Shown here: in pieces, positions 7,703-15,813 of the stretch
Numbering within the stretch: the stretch's first letter is position 1
Layout of the letters: every line of letters begins with the position of its first letter
IMG/VR virus record: IMGVR_UViG_3300046492_000179
Span: 1-39,284 of that record
Reading direction: 5' to 3' (one strand)
DNA length: 39,284 bases
DNA from: a virus
Position numbers and translations under genes: made by a program
Notes under the pieces: generated by a model
Told to the model about the DNA's origin: nothing
What the model saw: only the letters and a program-made list of their open reading frames with translations
The model's database searches: none

Positions 7703-7951
7703 CTATTCCTTCAGCGATTCGCCGTTGTCGAGCATGCGCTGGTAAATCTTGCGCTTGATGGCGTTGATCCGCAGCACGTAGACGCCGACCACGCAGCCGA
7801 TCCCGAGCGAGATCGCGCCGAGCACCGTGTTGATCTGGCTGAGCAGGGTGGCCATGCCCATCGAGGCGGTGGCCGCCGACACCACGGTCGCCACTTTCGG
7901 GTGGCTAGCGACCGTTTCCAGCGCGGCTTGGATGTTTTCGGCTTCGTTCAT
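7703..7951 (-). CDS. putative holin (82 aa)
   Basis: Small membrane protein just upstream of the lysozyme. A moderately hydrophobic Ala/Ser-rich segment (KVATVVSAATASMGMATLL) is followed by a clear membrane helix (GAISLGIGCVVGVYVL) and a basic tail (RINAIKRKIYQR). Size, position and charge distribution fit a small phage holin; sequence alone does not exclude an antiholin. The ATG overlaps the upstream stop (ATGA). Confidence 0.65.
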   Translation of the reverse strand: MNEAENIQAALETVASHPKVATVVSAATASMGMATLLSQINTVLGAISLGIGCVVGVYVLRINAIKRKIYQRMLDNGESLKE

Positions 7952-8045
7952 TGATGCGCCTTCGTAAAATATGGTTGCGCGCCCACGAAATCAGTACCGC
8001 GAACCAGATGCAGCCCCAGATAATCAGCATCGTCATTGTCCACAT
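7905..8045 (-). CDS. possible embedded small membrane peptide (46 aa)
   Basis: Doubtful gene lying out of frame across the end of the 140-aa membrane-protein gene and the start of the putative holin gene. From an ATG at 8045 it would encode one hydrophobic helix, TMLIIWGCIWFAVLISWA, followed by a very basic tail (RNHILRRRINERSRK). No convincing ribosome-binding site is seen. Embedded membrane peptides are known in lysis cassettes, for example Rz1 inside Rz, but chance translation is equally possible. Confidence 0.25.
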   Translation of the reverse strand: MWTMTMLIIWGCIWFAVLISWARNHILRRRINERSRKHPSRAGNGR

Positions 8046-8370
8046 AAAGAAGTCGCAGGCCCTGCGCCAGGGTGAGTACGCCCATGCAGGCGTTGTAAAG
8101 GAAGGGCGGCGCGTAGGCCATGTACAGCGCCCAGCCGGCCGCGTTGCCGATGACCGACGCCAGCAGCAAGGTTTCGGTGTCGTCGCACAGCCGCCCATGC
8201 AACAGCGCCGGGCAGGCCAGCAGCAAAGCGGCGTCACACAGCGCCGCGCTGCCATGGAACACCAGCAGCGCCAGCGGCGTATTCGGCAGGCCGGCGGTGG
8301 CGTGCGCGTGCGCGAGCAGGGCCGCCAGCATCAACAGCCCCATGCCGAGCCGCGCGCGCCAGCCGGTCAT
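7948..8370 (-). CDS. multi-span membrane protein in lysis cassette (140 aa)
   Basis: Three to four predicted membrane helices, including MGLLMLAALLAHAHATA, LALLVFHGSAALCDAALLL and LLLASVIGNAAGWALYMAY, and a polar C-terminus from about residue 108. No family recognised. I start it at 8370 (MTGWRARLG) because this ATG overlaps the stop of a convincing upstream mini-gene (ATGA). A longer in-frame start at 8490 would run over that mini-gene. Its place suggests a role in lysis or membrane modification. Confidence 0.7.
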   Translation of the reverse strand: MTGWRARLGMGLLMLAALLAHAHATAGLPNTPLALLVFHGSAALCDAALLLACPALLHGRLCDDTETLLLASVIGNAAGWALYMAYAPPFLYNACMGVLTLAQGLRLLYVDNDDADYLGLHLVRGTDFVGAQPYFTKAHQ

Positions 8371-8459
8371 TTCTTCTTCTTCGGGGCCGGGGCTTTCGCT
8401 TCTTCGGTCGGGCGCTGCTTGCCGCCGCCGGCCCCGGTCGCGTTCAGGTGCTGTTTCAT
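8367..8459 (-). CDS. micro-protein with Lys-rich tail (30 aa)
   Basis: First gene of the lysis cassette, very short. It has a good SD (GAGAGGA) before the ATG at 8459 and its stop overlaps the next ATG. The peptide starts MKQHLNATGAGGGKQ and ends PAPAPKKKK-like (Ala/Pro followed by four Lys). It may be a real basic micro-protein or a leader peptide for translational coupling. Confidence 0.55.
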   Translation of the reverse strand: MKQHLNATGAGGGKQRPTEEAKAPAPKKKK

Positions 8460-8475
8460 GGAATCCTCTCAAGTT

Positions 8476-8522
8476 GTTGTTGAACAACATCGATTGTACC
8501 GAGTTGGCACAGTGTTTGTTGC
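8476..8522 (-). promoter_or_regulatory. possible lysis-operon promoter and palindrome
   Basis: In the 87-bp gap between the tailspike and lysis genes, the minus strand has TACAAT (8493-8498) as a -10 with a weak GCAACA -35 at 18 bp. Just downstream is a perfect 13-bp palindrome, GTTGTTCAACAAC (8476-8488), that could be an operator. No terminator hairpin follows the tailspike gene, so readthrough from it is also likely. Confidence 0.3.
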
Positions 8523-8546
8523 AGAAAATAATGATCTAGGAAAATA

Positions 8547-10691
8547 TCAGGAGAACGGGTTATATTTGGCCGGGGCCCCGGTCATGTAGCCGATGCGGAT
8601 ATCGCGCAAATCGACAAAGTTGGCATTGGTGGCGCTGACTGCCTTGCCGAGAATGAACAACACCCGGTCGAATGAATAGCCCGCATCGAACGGGTTAAAG
8701 CACAGCACGATGCGCCGCCACTCGGTCGACGAACCCGGCAAGACAGGGCCAATCAGTGCATTGCTGTAGCGCGGGATATTCGCCGGGCTGGCGATGTCGC
8801 TGTCGGTCGTGACATCGCCATTGACGCGCGCCTTGAATACGCCGACGCAATCGGCCCGGTACAGCGCGGTAATGAATACCTGGCGAATTTCCTGGGTGAA
8901 TTCGCGGTAGATAAAATCCTTGTAGATGTCGATCACGCCAGTATTGCCGGTGAAATGCAGGTAGGCCGGATTGCCGAGCGAGCCGCCTTGTAGGCTGCAT
9001 CCGGCGGTGACGCCGTCCGACGCCCAGCCCGGCGGCACGAACGCGGTCAGCGGCACCCGCTCCAGGTATTCGACACCCCGGAACCAGCCATAGATGCCGA
9101 GCGACGAGGTGGCGAACGCAGCCCCCGGATAGCAGCCATCGAACGAGACTTCGCCAGTGCCGCTATTGACGCACATGGTGCCGGTGTAATAGCCGACATT
9201 CTGCGGGGTGAAGCCGGAATCGCGCAGCACCACGTTGTTGATCGTGCCCAGCCCGCTTTGCAGCATGCGCAGCAGCACCGTGTACTTGCCGCCCGCGTAA
9301 TCGGCCGCGAAGGTCTGGACGTGCACGCCGTTGATGCTGACCCCGGACACCGGATTGTTTTGCGTGGCCGATTCGATCCGGATGCAGTCGATTTGCAGCG
9401 CCTGGCTTGGCTCCAGCACCGCGCCATTCACGTCCATGGCGCGGGTCCACTTGACGTTCGCCCCCAGCACGTGGATGCCGGCATGGTCGGGCGGCAGGCC
9501 CAGGCCGGGGAACGGCACCGGGTTCTCGCTGAAGTTTCCAATCGTCATTCCGCTGATGGTGGTGGTGCCGGCATTGATCGCCAGGAACCCCGTGTGTTGC
9601 GGGTAATAGAGCGTGGTCATCACGAAGGTGTTGCTGCTGACGTCGTTGTCGACGCAGGCTACGTTGAGCACGCTGGACGAGGCGATCCGGTTGCCCCGGT
9701 TGTCCGCGATTACCCCGTAGGTGCAGCCGATCACGCTGACCTGCTCGCTTAGCAGTTCGGAGGTGTTCTCCATGTAGACGCCGCAATAGCCGTTCTCGAA
9801 CAGGCAGTCGGAAATATGGGCATTGCGGGTGCCGGAGAACAGCACGCCGATGAACGGCAGCCGCCCCGGATGGGTCTTGACGTGGATGCCGCTGAGCCGG
9901 TTGTACTTGGCATTGGTGAAGATCGTGCCCGCGTTCTGCCACGCTTCGGCGGTGCCGACGATGAACACCGGCGTGGCCCCGTTATACCCGGCACTGGCGG
10001 TGTAATCGGCGTAAATGGTGGTCCCGCCTTGGCCGATCACCGACACATTGCTCTTGTTGATCCGCAGCGGGCCGGTGACCCGGAACACCCCGCGCAGGAG
10101 CACGTCGCAGCCGCCCACCGGGTCGCCCACTCCATCGGCCGAGGCGATCACCAAGGATTGCGCGTAATCGATGGCGCGCTGGATGCCGGCCGTGTGGTCG
10201 AGGGTCGGGGTGCCGGTCTTGGCGTCCGCGATTTCGGCCGCGCTCATGAAGTCGAACACGTTGACCGTGTCGCGTTCCTTGTCCTGCACCGTGCGCAGCA
10301 CGGCGCCGACGCCGGCTTGAAGGAAGCCGATCAGCGACGAACCAATCGATGAGGCCAGATTGGTGATGAACGTCGACACCAGCGCGGCAATGCTGAATTC
10401 CACCGAGGTGCGAGCATAGGCCACCTGGCGCTGCTGCTTGTCCAGCACCAGCTCAGAATAGGCGACATCCACGAACACGTTGGCCGGGGTGCCGGCGCGC
10501 ACGATGTAGCCGTTCACGGTGCGCAAGGGCTGCACGGCGGGCTGGGTGCCGGCCGCGTCCCAGTACACGGTAATCTGCTGGGCCGGGTTGGCCGGGTTCT
10601 GGTCGGGCTGGCCGAAATACACATAGCCTTGATCGAGCGGCTTGCCATCGAGTCCGGTGTAGACTTTGTACGGTTGTTCGACCGGGAGCAT
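8547..10691 (-). CDS. tailspike with P22-type head-binding domain (714 aa)
   Basis: Receptor-binding tailspike. Residues ~1-105 match the P22 gp9 head-binding domain (YKVYTGLDGKPLDQGYVYFG; NPANPAQQITVYW; NGYIVRAGTPANVFVD), which docks the spike to the virion. From about residue 140 the protein reads as a right-handed parallel beta-helix of the pectate-lyase type (TPTLDHTAGIQRAIDYAQSL, then repeating short strands with N/G turns). Such helices usually bind or cleave surface polysaccharide; the enzymatic residues cannot be assigned. Length is close to P22 gp9 (667 aa). Good SD AGGAA. Confidence 0.9.
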   Translation of the reverse strand: MLPVEQPYKVYTGLDGKPLDQGYVYFGQPDQNPANPAQQITVYWDAAGTQPAVQPLRTVNGYIVRAGTPANVFVDVAYSELVLDKQQRQVAYARTSVEFSIAALVSTFITNLASSIGSSLIGFLQAGVGAVLRTVQDKERDTVNVFDFMSAAEIADAKTGTPTLDHTAGIQRAIDYAQSLVIASADGVGDPVGGCDVLLRGVFRVTGPLRINKSNVSVIGQGGTTIYADYTASAGYNGATPVFIVGTAEAWQNAGTIFTNAKYNRLSGIHVKTHPGRLPFIGVLFSGTRNAHISDCLFENGYCGVYMENTSELLSEQVSVIGCTYGVIADNRGNRIASSSVLNVACVDNDVSSNTFVMTTLYYPQHTGFLAINAGTTTISGMTIGNFSENPVPFPGLGLPPDHAGIHVLGANVKWTRAMDVNGAVLEPSQALQIDCIRIESATQNNPVSGVSINGVHVQTFAADYAGGKYTVLLRMLQSGLGTINNVVLRDSGFTPQNVGYYTGTMCVNSGTGEVSFDGCYPGAAFATSSLGIYGWFRGVEYLERVPLTAFVPPGWASDGVTAGCSLQGGSLGNPAYLHFTGNTGVIDIYKDFIYREFTQEIRQVFITALYRADCVGVFKARVNGDVTTDSDIASPANIPRYSNALIGPVLPGSSTEWRRIVLCFNPFDAGYSFDRVLFILGKAVSATNANFVDLRDIRIGYMTGAPAKYNPFS

Positions 10692-10700
10692 GGGGTTCCT

Positions 10701-12686
10701 TTACGGTTGGCGGCGCGGATGGAGCGCCTGCGTGATGCGTTTTTCGAGGGCGCGGTTCTTGGCGTGCTTGGCCAGCAGGCGCATCAGCGACAGCACCGGC
10801 ACCGGGATGCCGGTCAAGGCCCCGGTGGCACCGGCCTCGCCCAAGGCGGCCAGGATGGTCGACGCGGTGTTGCTGCTGTTAATGAAGCCGGGCGGCGCGG
10901 TCTTGACGTAGCTGACCACTTCGGCCAGATCGCGCACCTGCTGCGCCCCCTGCTTGCCGAAGATGAAGTCGAGCCGCTTGCCACGCTCCAGCTTGTCGAT
11001 GGCGGTTTTCAGGCGCGCATAGCTGGCAATCGGTGCCCCGGTGGCGTCGGTGGCCGAGTTCTTGAAAGCTTCGTCCTTGAGCCACTGGGCGGTGGTGCCC
11101 TGTAAGTCCTTCCACGCCTGCTTGCCGTCCTCGCCGGCCGTCTGCAGCACCGCCCGCAGGTGCGACAGCTCGGCGCGGTCGCCATTCAGGATGGCGCGGT
11201 CAAACACGTGTTCCAGCGCCACCTTGCGGTCCTTGCTGCCGCGCTTGTTCTCGATCAGGTCGCCAATCACGGCGCGGTTTTCGTACTTGTTGGCGTAGTT
11301 CTCGCGCAGCCGGCGGGCGGTGCGGTACAACGGCCCGGCCACGGCTTCGGTCTGGCTGTCGATCAGCCCCTTCATCATCGCCGCGTTGCGGATGTTGGTC
11401 GGTTCGTAGTCGGTGGCCTCGCCAATCGCGCGCCGGAATCGCTCGGCGTTCTTGACGGTGGTATCCATTGGCACCAGATTGCCGGCTTCGTCCTCTGCCG
11501 CGATGCCGAGCTGGAGCGCGCGTTTGCGGGCTGCTTCCAGCACCTTCGACACCGCCTGGTCGGGGGCCGATTCGTTGAGGAAGTCCACCACGCCATCCAA
11601 CTGGACCGGGGCCACGCCTTCGGCCGACTTCTCGGCGTTGGTGTAGGCCACCCGGATCTCGGCCTTGTCGCGCGCCGCTTCCTTGCGGATCACGTTAACC
11701 GCCGACTTGGCCGCTTCGGTCTTGTCGGTGGTGGTGGTGCCGGTCTGGTCGACGTAGTTGTCGAAGTTCTGGCTGATTTTCTTGTTGGTGTCGAGCGCCC
11801 GTTCGCGCAGCGGTGCGCCAATCTCCTGCTTGGCAACTTCATTCTCAAATCGCAGCGGAATTGGCTCGCGCGACGCCTCGCCGGCTGTCAGTTCAATCGG
11901 CACCGGCAGCGAGTCGGCCAGCGCATGCCGCTGGGTGGCCATGTCGGTGCCGGCCGCGCCCACGCTGCCGGCCGTGCCGGGAGTCGGCTCGGGATGACGT
12001 CCGAGCGTGCGCTGCACCCGCGCCGCGATCTCGGGCGAGGCTTGCCGGAGCCGTTCGACCGCATTGGTGGCCGCCGTACCGACCCGCGCCGCCGTGCCCG
12101 CCGACAGGTCGCGTGCAGCCCCGGCCACGCCGGCCGCGCCGCGCCCCAAGGCCCCGACTTCGGCCGTCAGCGGTACTACCGGCAGGGTGGCAGCCATCGC
12201 ATTGCCGACCGCCTCCGTTTGCTGGCGTCCGGCTTCGGTGCGCGGCGCATAGGTCAAGCCGCTCATGCCTTCGCCGGCCGCCTGCTCGATCTGGCGCGCC
12301 GCCTGCGGGGTGCCGAAGTCGCCGGTTGCCACCGCCCCTGCGAGGCCGCCCAAGGTGCCGCCGATGGTGCCCAGGGTGCCGCCGACAATGCCCGTCGCCA
12401 GAGATCCTGCTGCTTCCCCCGCGCCGAGGATCTTATCGACCAAGGTCGGATCGGCCGGTTTCGGCGCCGGGGTTGGCTGACGAGCGCTGTATTCGCGTTC
12501 CATGGCCGATACCGGGATCTGGCTGGCCGCCGGCTGGGGCGCGCTCAGGTGGCCGATGATCTCGCTGTCGGAGTAGCCGGCCTTGCGCGCGCCGGCCAAG
12601 TCAAACTTGCTGTCTTGTGCGAGGTGGTCGGCAATTTCCTTGTCCGAGTAGCCGGCCGCGCGTGCCCCTTGAACGTCGAATGGCAT
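10701..12686 (-). CDS. DNA ejection protein, P22 gp16-like by position (661 aa)
   Basis: Large virion protein, probably injected into the host ahead of the DNA. The N-terminus has two tandem ~25-residue repeats: GARAAGYSDKEIADHL (about 8-23) and GARKAGYSDSEIIGHL (about 32-47). A Gly/Ala-rich hydrophobic stretch (about 85-150) may insert into membranes. The rest is charged and helical. Its size and order after 210-aa and 426-aa neighbours mirror P22 gp7-gp20-gp16 (229, 471, 609 aa). The assignment rests on order, size and composition more than on direct similarity. Confidence 0.7.
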   Translation of the reverse strand: MPFDVQGARAAGYSDKEIADHLAQDSKFDLAGARKAGYSDSEIIGHLSAPQPAASQIPVSAMEREYSARQPTPAPKPADPTLVDKILGAGEAAGSLATGIVGGTLGTIGGTLGGLAGAVATGDFGTPQAARQIEQAAGEGMSGLTYAPRTEAGRQQTEAVGNAMAATLPVVPLTAEVGALGRGAAGVAGAARDLSAGTAARVGTAATNAVERLRQASPEIAARVQRTLGRHPEPTPGTAGSVGAAGTDMATQRHALADSLPVPIELTAGEASREPIPLRFENEVAKQEIGAPLRERALDTNKKISQNFDNYVDQTGTTTTDKTEAAKSAVNVIRKEAARDKAEIRVAYTNAEKSAEGVAPVQLDGVVDFLNESAPDQAVSKVLEAARKRALQLGIAAEDEAGNLVPMDTTVKNAERFRRAIGEATDYEPTNIRNAAMMKGLIDSQTEAVAGPLYRTARRLRENYANKYENRAVIGDLIENKRGSKDRKVALEHVFDRAILNGDRAELSHLRAVLQTAGEDGKQAWKDLQGTTAQWLKDEAFKNSATDATGAPIASYARLKTAIDKLERGKRLDFIFGKQGAQQVRDLAEVVSYVKTAPPGFINSSNTASTILAALGEAGATGALTGIPVPVLSLMRLLAKHAKNRALEKRITQALHPRRQP

Positions 12687-12689
12687 TCG

Positions 12690-13970
12690 TCAGCCTCCGA
12701 ACGAGGACAGGGGCGGGCGCGTGCCCAATGGCGCCGCCGGGGTGTCGGGATTGCCGAGCGGGACGCCGTAGCGCTTGCTGACGTTGGCGCGGCCTTTGGT
12801 CAGGATCCGCGCCGCCTCGTCCAGATTGGCCTTGAATTGCGTTTCCGATTGCGCCCGCTTGAGGTTTTGCAGCGCCGCTTGCAGCTTCTCGCCTTCGGCG
12901 TTCGACAGGCTGCCCTGGCCCTTCATGGTCGGCACCAGCGACAGGAACGCCTGCGAGCCGAGCGTGTCGATCAGCGCAATCGCGTCCGCGTTCTCGTCGC
13001 TGATCACGGCCGGCAGGCGGCCCTGGATCGAGCCGACCACGGAATCGAGGCCCGGATGCTGCTTGACACGGACAATCGTGTTGAGCATGTTGTCGATGTT
13101 GGTCGCCGCACTTTCGGCGTCGGCCACCTTGGCGCGCACCTTGTCCTGCAAGGCGGTTTGCGCCTCTTGGATCTTGATCCCGAGTTCCTGCCGCTTGAGA
13201 TCATTGGTTTCTCGCCCAAGCGCCGCATTCATTGCCGCAATCCGGTTCTGCTCCCTGCGTGCGCCGATCTCGGATTCGATGTTCTTGATGTCCCATCCCT
13301 TTTTTTGCAGGTCGAGCAGCGCCAATTGGACGGCGTTCTTGGCCTGCGCGCCTTTCAGCGTGGCTTCCGATTTGGCGGTGCTGGCGTCGGCCACTTTCTT
13401 GTCCAGTTCGGCCGGGGCCTGTTCCTGCGCGCGCCGCTCGTCCCCGATGTCGCCCGCCATCTTGGCGAACTTGTCGGGGCCGATGGCCGCCGCCAGCAGG
13501 CCGCCCAGCCCGATCTTGGCCGCTGCCGGGTTGTCCTCGATCAGCTTGGCCTTGGCTTCGGCGGCTTTGGCCTGGTCCTCGCGCCCGCCGTTACGCAAGG
13601 CGGTGGCTTGTTCGCGCAGTACCTGCGCCGCGATTTCCGGCTTGTTGTTGTCCAGTGCCATGTAGACCGGCATCGCCTGTTCCAGCCGGGTGCGCTGCTC
13701 CTGCGGGTCGAGGATGTCGAAACTGCGCTTGAAGCTTTCGCTCAGGCCCGGATACTTGATCGACAGTTGCGCAATACCCGCCGTGGTCGGGTTGGCGGCC
13801 AGCGCTTGCAGGTCGGCCTGCTGTTGCTGCTGCTGCGCCAGTTTGGCCTGTGTCTGCTGGCGCTCGGCTTGCAACTGCTGGAGCGCGATGCCGTCCTTCA
13901 TCCCGCCCACCACGGCGGCATACGGCGACACCACGTTGCTGAACGCACTGCTGTAGTCAATCGGGTCCAT
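12690..13970 (-). CDS. DNA ejection protein, P22 gp20-like by position (426 aa)
   Basis: Helical, Gln/Ala-rich virion protein. Long coiled-coil-prone segments include QLQAERQQTQAKLAQQQQ (about 30-48), KVADASTAKSEATLKGAQ and KRQELGIKIQEAQTALQDK. It sits between the gp7-like and gp16-like genes, the place of P22 gp20 (471 aa), one of three proteins ejected to build the DNA conduit across the cell envelope. Its ATG overlaps the upstream stop by 1 bp. No enzymatic motif seen. Confidence 0.7.
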   Translation of the reverse strand: MDPIDYSSAFSNVVSPYAAVVGGMKDGIALQQLQAERQQTQAKLAQQQQQQADLQALAANPTTAGIAQLSIKYPGLSESFKRSFDILDPQEQRTRLEQAMPVYMALDNNKPEIAAQVLREQATALRNGGREDQAKAAEAKAKLIEDNPAAAKIGLGGLLAAAIGPDKFAKMAGDIGDERRAQEQAPAELDKKVADASTAKSEATLKGAQAKNAVQLALLDLQKKGWDIKNIESEIGARREQNRIAAMNAALGRETNDLKRQELGIKIQEAQTALQDKVRAKVADAESAATNIDNMLNTIVRVKQHPGLDSVVGSIQGRLPAVISDENADAIALIDTLGSQAFLSLVPTMKGQGSLSNAEGEKLQAALQNLKRAQSETQFKANLDEAARILTKGRANVSKRYGVPLGNPDTPAAPLGTRPPLSSFGG

Positions 13971-14602
13971 CAGAATTTGGCTCCCATGAAGTTGCCGAAC
14001 GCGCCGCCGAGGGTGCTGTAGAGCTGGCTGTTGGCCTTGCCGGCGGCCAGCGCATTGCCGGCCTGCGCCGCGCCCTGCTGTTGCAGCAATTGGGTGATCT
14101 GGTTGCCGCTCTGCATCCCCGCGTTGCCGGTGCCGGCCGCCGCGTTCTGGCCGACGCTGGTCAGGCCGCCCAACTTGCTGTACTGCTCGTTGATCAGCTG
14201 GGCCAGCAGTTGCGGCCGGAACTGGGCCAGCGCACCTTGCGTATTGCCGCCGCGCAGGCCGCCGGTCGCGGACGCGTTGGCCAGGATTGCATCCTCGCCC
14301 TGCTGCTGGAGCGCCTGGAACTGCGGCGAATTCTGGATGCCGCCAATTGCAGTTTGCTGGGCGGTCCCACCGTTCAGTCCAAGCAAATCCTGCTGCGCGC
14401 CCAAGGCCCCGGTGCCCGCCTTGGTGTAGGGGTCAAGCAACTGCCGGATCTGGTCGAATTGGCGGCGCTGTTCCTCGATGCCCAGTTGCGCCGACTGGGT
14501 CTGCGCATTGGCGGCCGTCTCGGCGGCGTTTTTCTGGCTGTTGGACGACAGCACGCCGCCCACGACGGTGCCGCCAACGACGGCGGCGGCTATCCAAGAC
14601 AT
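13970..14602 (-). CDS. DNA ejection protein, P22 gp7-like (210 aa)
   Basis: The N-terminal hydrophobic segment IAAAVVGGTVVGGVLSS (about 3-19) is followed by a Gln/Ala-rich helical part (EEQRRQFDQIRQLLDPYTKAG). The C-terminus is rich in Gly/Asn/Gln. The LLDPYTKAGTGAL segment is typical of phage DNA-transfer proteins. P22 gp7 (229 aa) has the same size and position. I chose the ATG at 14602 because AAAGGAG lies just before it; the gene overlaps the end of the cupin-like gene by 13 bp. Confidence 0.75.
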   Translation of the reverse strand: MSWIAAAVVGGTVVGGVLSSNSQKNAAETAANAQTQSAQLGIEEQRRQFDQIRQLLDPYTKAGTGALGAQQDLLGLNGGTAQQTAIGGIQNSPQFQALQQQGEDAILANASATGGLRGGNTQGALAQFRPQLLAQLINEQYSKLGGLTSVGQNAAAGTGNAGMQSGNQITQLLQQQGAAQAGNALAAGKANSQLYSTLGGAFGNFMGAKF

Positions 14603-15018
14603 GCGGGCTCCTTTGGGGAGGGCAAGGCGGGCGCGGCGATCAGTGCCGCCTCCAATTTGCCGAGGTCGGTTTCGGGGGTGATGTGGATGTTCACGCACAC
14701 GGTATCGGTATGGGCGTGGCCGGCGCGCTTGATGCCGGGCTGGCAGATCGCCTGGTAGGGGGCTTGAACCCGCTGCACGCCCTCGTCGGTGATCAGGGTA
14801 ATGTCGCCCTGCGTCACCATGAAGATGTGCGCGGTGGCGTGGATCTTGCCGGTCAGCGTGGCCCCGGCCGGGATCAGGATCGAGCGGGCGTAGAAGCCGG
14901 GACCGAAGCCATGCTGCACCGGAATGTCCAGCTGCGGCAGTGCCAGCATCGCCGCTTCCAGGCGCTCGACGTCGGCGCGCAGCGGGGGCTGGGGTGGCTG
15001 GAGCGCATCACGCGGCAT
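14590..15018 (-). CDS. cupin-fold phage protein (142 aa)
   Basis: A cupin-like beta-barrel can be read: LIPAGATLTGKIHATAHIF (about 48-66) with H residues, then VTQGDITLITDEGVQRVQAP, then KRAGHAHTDTVCVNIH. Small phage cupins with this pattern (PAG...G...H...G...AP...KRA) occur in podovirus structural regions; their role is unclear, perhaps virion decoration or assembly. It occupies the place between gp26-like and gp7-like genes, where P22 has the head-assembly gene 14. AAGGAG RBS. A strong promoter precedes it. Confidence 0.7.
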   Translation of the reverse strand: MPRDALQPPQPPLRADVERLEAAMLALPQLDIPVQHGFGPGFYARSILIPAGATLTGKIHATAHIFMVTQGDITLITDEGVQRVQAPYQAICQPGIKRAGHAHTDTVCVNIHITPETDLGKLEAALIAAPALPSPKEPACLG

Positions 15019-15075
15019 TCGGTCTCCTTGGCAGGGGCATGAGCTGCTGGCGGCCCGTTCTCTCAGCTAGCTCCG

Positions 15076-15105
15076 ATTATAGAAGTTTTCTATCGGCAAT
15101 GGCAA
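15076..15105 (-). promoter_or_regulatory. strong sigma70-type promoter
   Basis: On the minus strand, TTGCCA (15100-15105) and a perfect TATAAT (15076-15081) are separated by 18 bp. It would drive the cupin, ejection, tailspike and perhaps lysis genes. It lies in a 106-bp gap between 15125 and 15018, one of the longest in the structural region. Confidence 0.7.
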
Positions 15106-15124
15106 TCAATACATGATCGAACTA

Positions 15125-15469
15125 TCAACTCTGGGTGAAGCCGTCCAGCATCGAAGCGGTGATGCTGGCCGCAGCACCGGCCTGCGCCTGCACGAAGCCG
15201 CCCGCCCCCAGCACCGGCATGTCGACGTCGGCGTAGGTGTTGGCCGTCAGCGACAGGGTCGGCAGGAACACGTTGGCGTCTGCCGCCGTGCCTGCCGCCG
15301 GCACCGCCCACGCCTTGATCGTCACCGCCCCGGCCGTGGTGTTGGCGAAGCGGATCCGGCCATTGCGCAGGATCGTGTTGGTCGGGCTGGCCGCAACCGT
15401 GAACAGGGTATCGGGAGCCGCGTTGTTGACTTGTTTGGAAGCGAACAGTTGCGAAAAGGTCAGGGCCAT
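15125..15469 (-). CDS. hypothetical virion protein (114 aa)
   Basis: Ala/Thr-rich beta-type protein (RNGRIRFANTTAGAVTIKAW; TLSLTANTYADVDMPV) with the look of a small jelly-roll or Ig-like decoration domain. It resembles the 99-aa protein at 17214-17513 in composition. Its position between the needle-like gene and the cupin gene suggests a tail or portal accessory role. The next gene upstream ends 2 bp away. Confidence 0.7.
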   Translation of the reverse strand: MALTFSQLFASKQVNNAAPDTLFTVAASPTNTILRNGRIRFANTTAGAVTIKAWAVPAAGTAADANVFLPTLSLTANTYADVDMPVLGAGGFVQAQAGAAASITASMLDGFTQS

Positions 15470-15471
15470 GG

Positions 15472-15813
15472 TCAGGGTCCGGTGAGTTGTTCGAGATGGG
15501 AAATGCGCGCCGTCAGGGCCGACAGGTTGGTGCCGCGTGCCACTTGCGCCTCCAAGGCGTCGAGCCGCGCCAGGATGGCCGACAGGTTGGCGCGTTGGCC
15601 GACTTGCCGCTCCAGCGCCGACAGGCGGGCATCGAGCGCATTGAGGGCACTGGCACTGCTGCGCACCCCGCTAACCAAGGCCAGCAAGGCGTCCATGTCG
15701 TCCGGGGCGGTGCTGCCAACGAATTCGAGCATCTGCTCGAACGCGCGGATGGCCTGCTGGTTGCCGTTGCACAGCACTGACAGCGTTTGGCGGTCCAGCA
15801 TCAGCTTAGGCAT
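15472..15813 (-). CDS. coiled-coil protein, candidate tail needle (113 aa)
   Basis: Residues ~55-110 show clear heptad repeats (LNALDARLSALERQVG; LSAILARLDALEAQVARG; LTARISHLEQL), predicting a trimeric or dimeric coiled coil. It lies directly after the gp10-like gene, exactly where P22 has gene 26, the trimeric coiled-coil tail needle (233 aa). This protein is about half that length. A short needle or plug is inferred from position and heptads. It overlaps the gp10-like gene by 8 bp. Confidence 0.6.
   Translation of the reverse strand: MPKLMLDRQTLSVLCNGNQQAIRAFEQMLEFVGSTAPDDMDALLALVSGVRSSASALNALDARLSALERQVGQRANLSAILARLDALEAQVARGTNLSALTARISHLEQLTGP

Noticed and set aside
11160-14021. 953-codon open frame on the plus strand
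   Set aside because: It lies antisense to three well-supported virion genes. Its translation is Arg/Gly/Ala/His-rich low-complexity, as expected from the complement of GC-rich genes.
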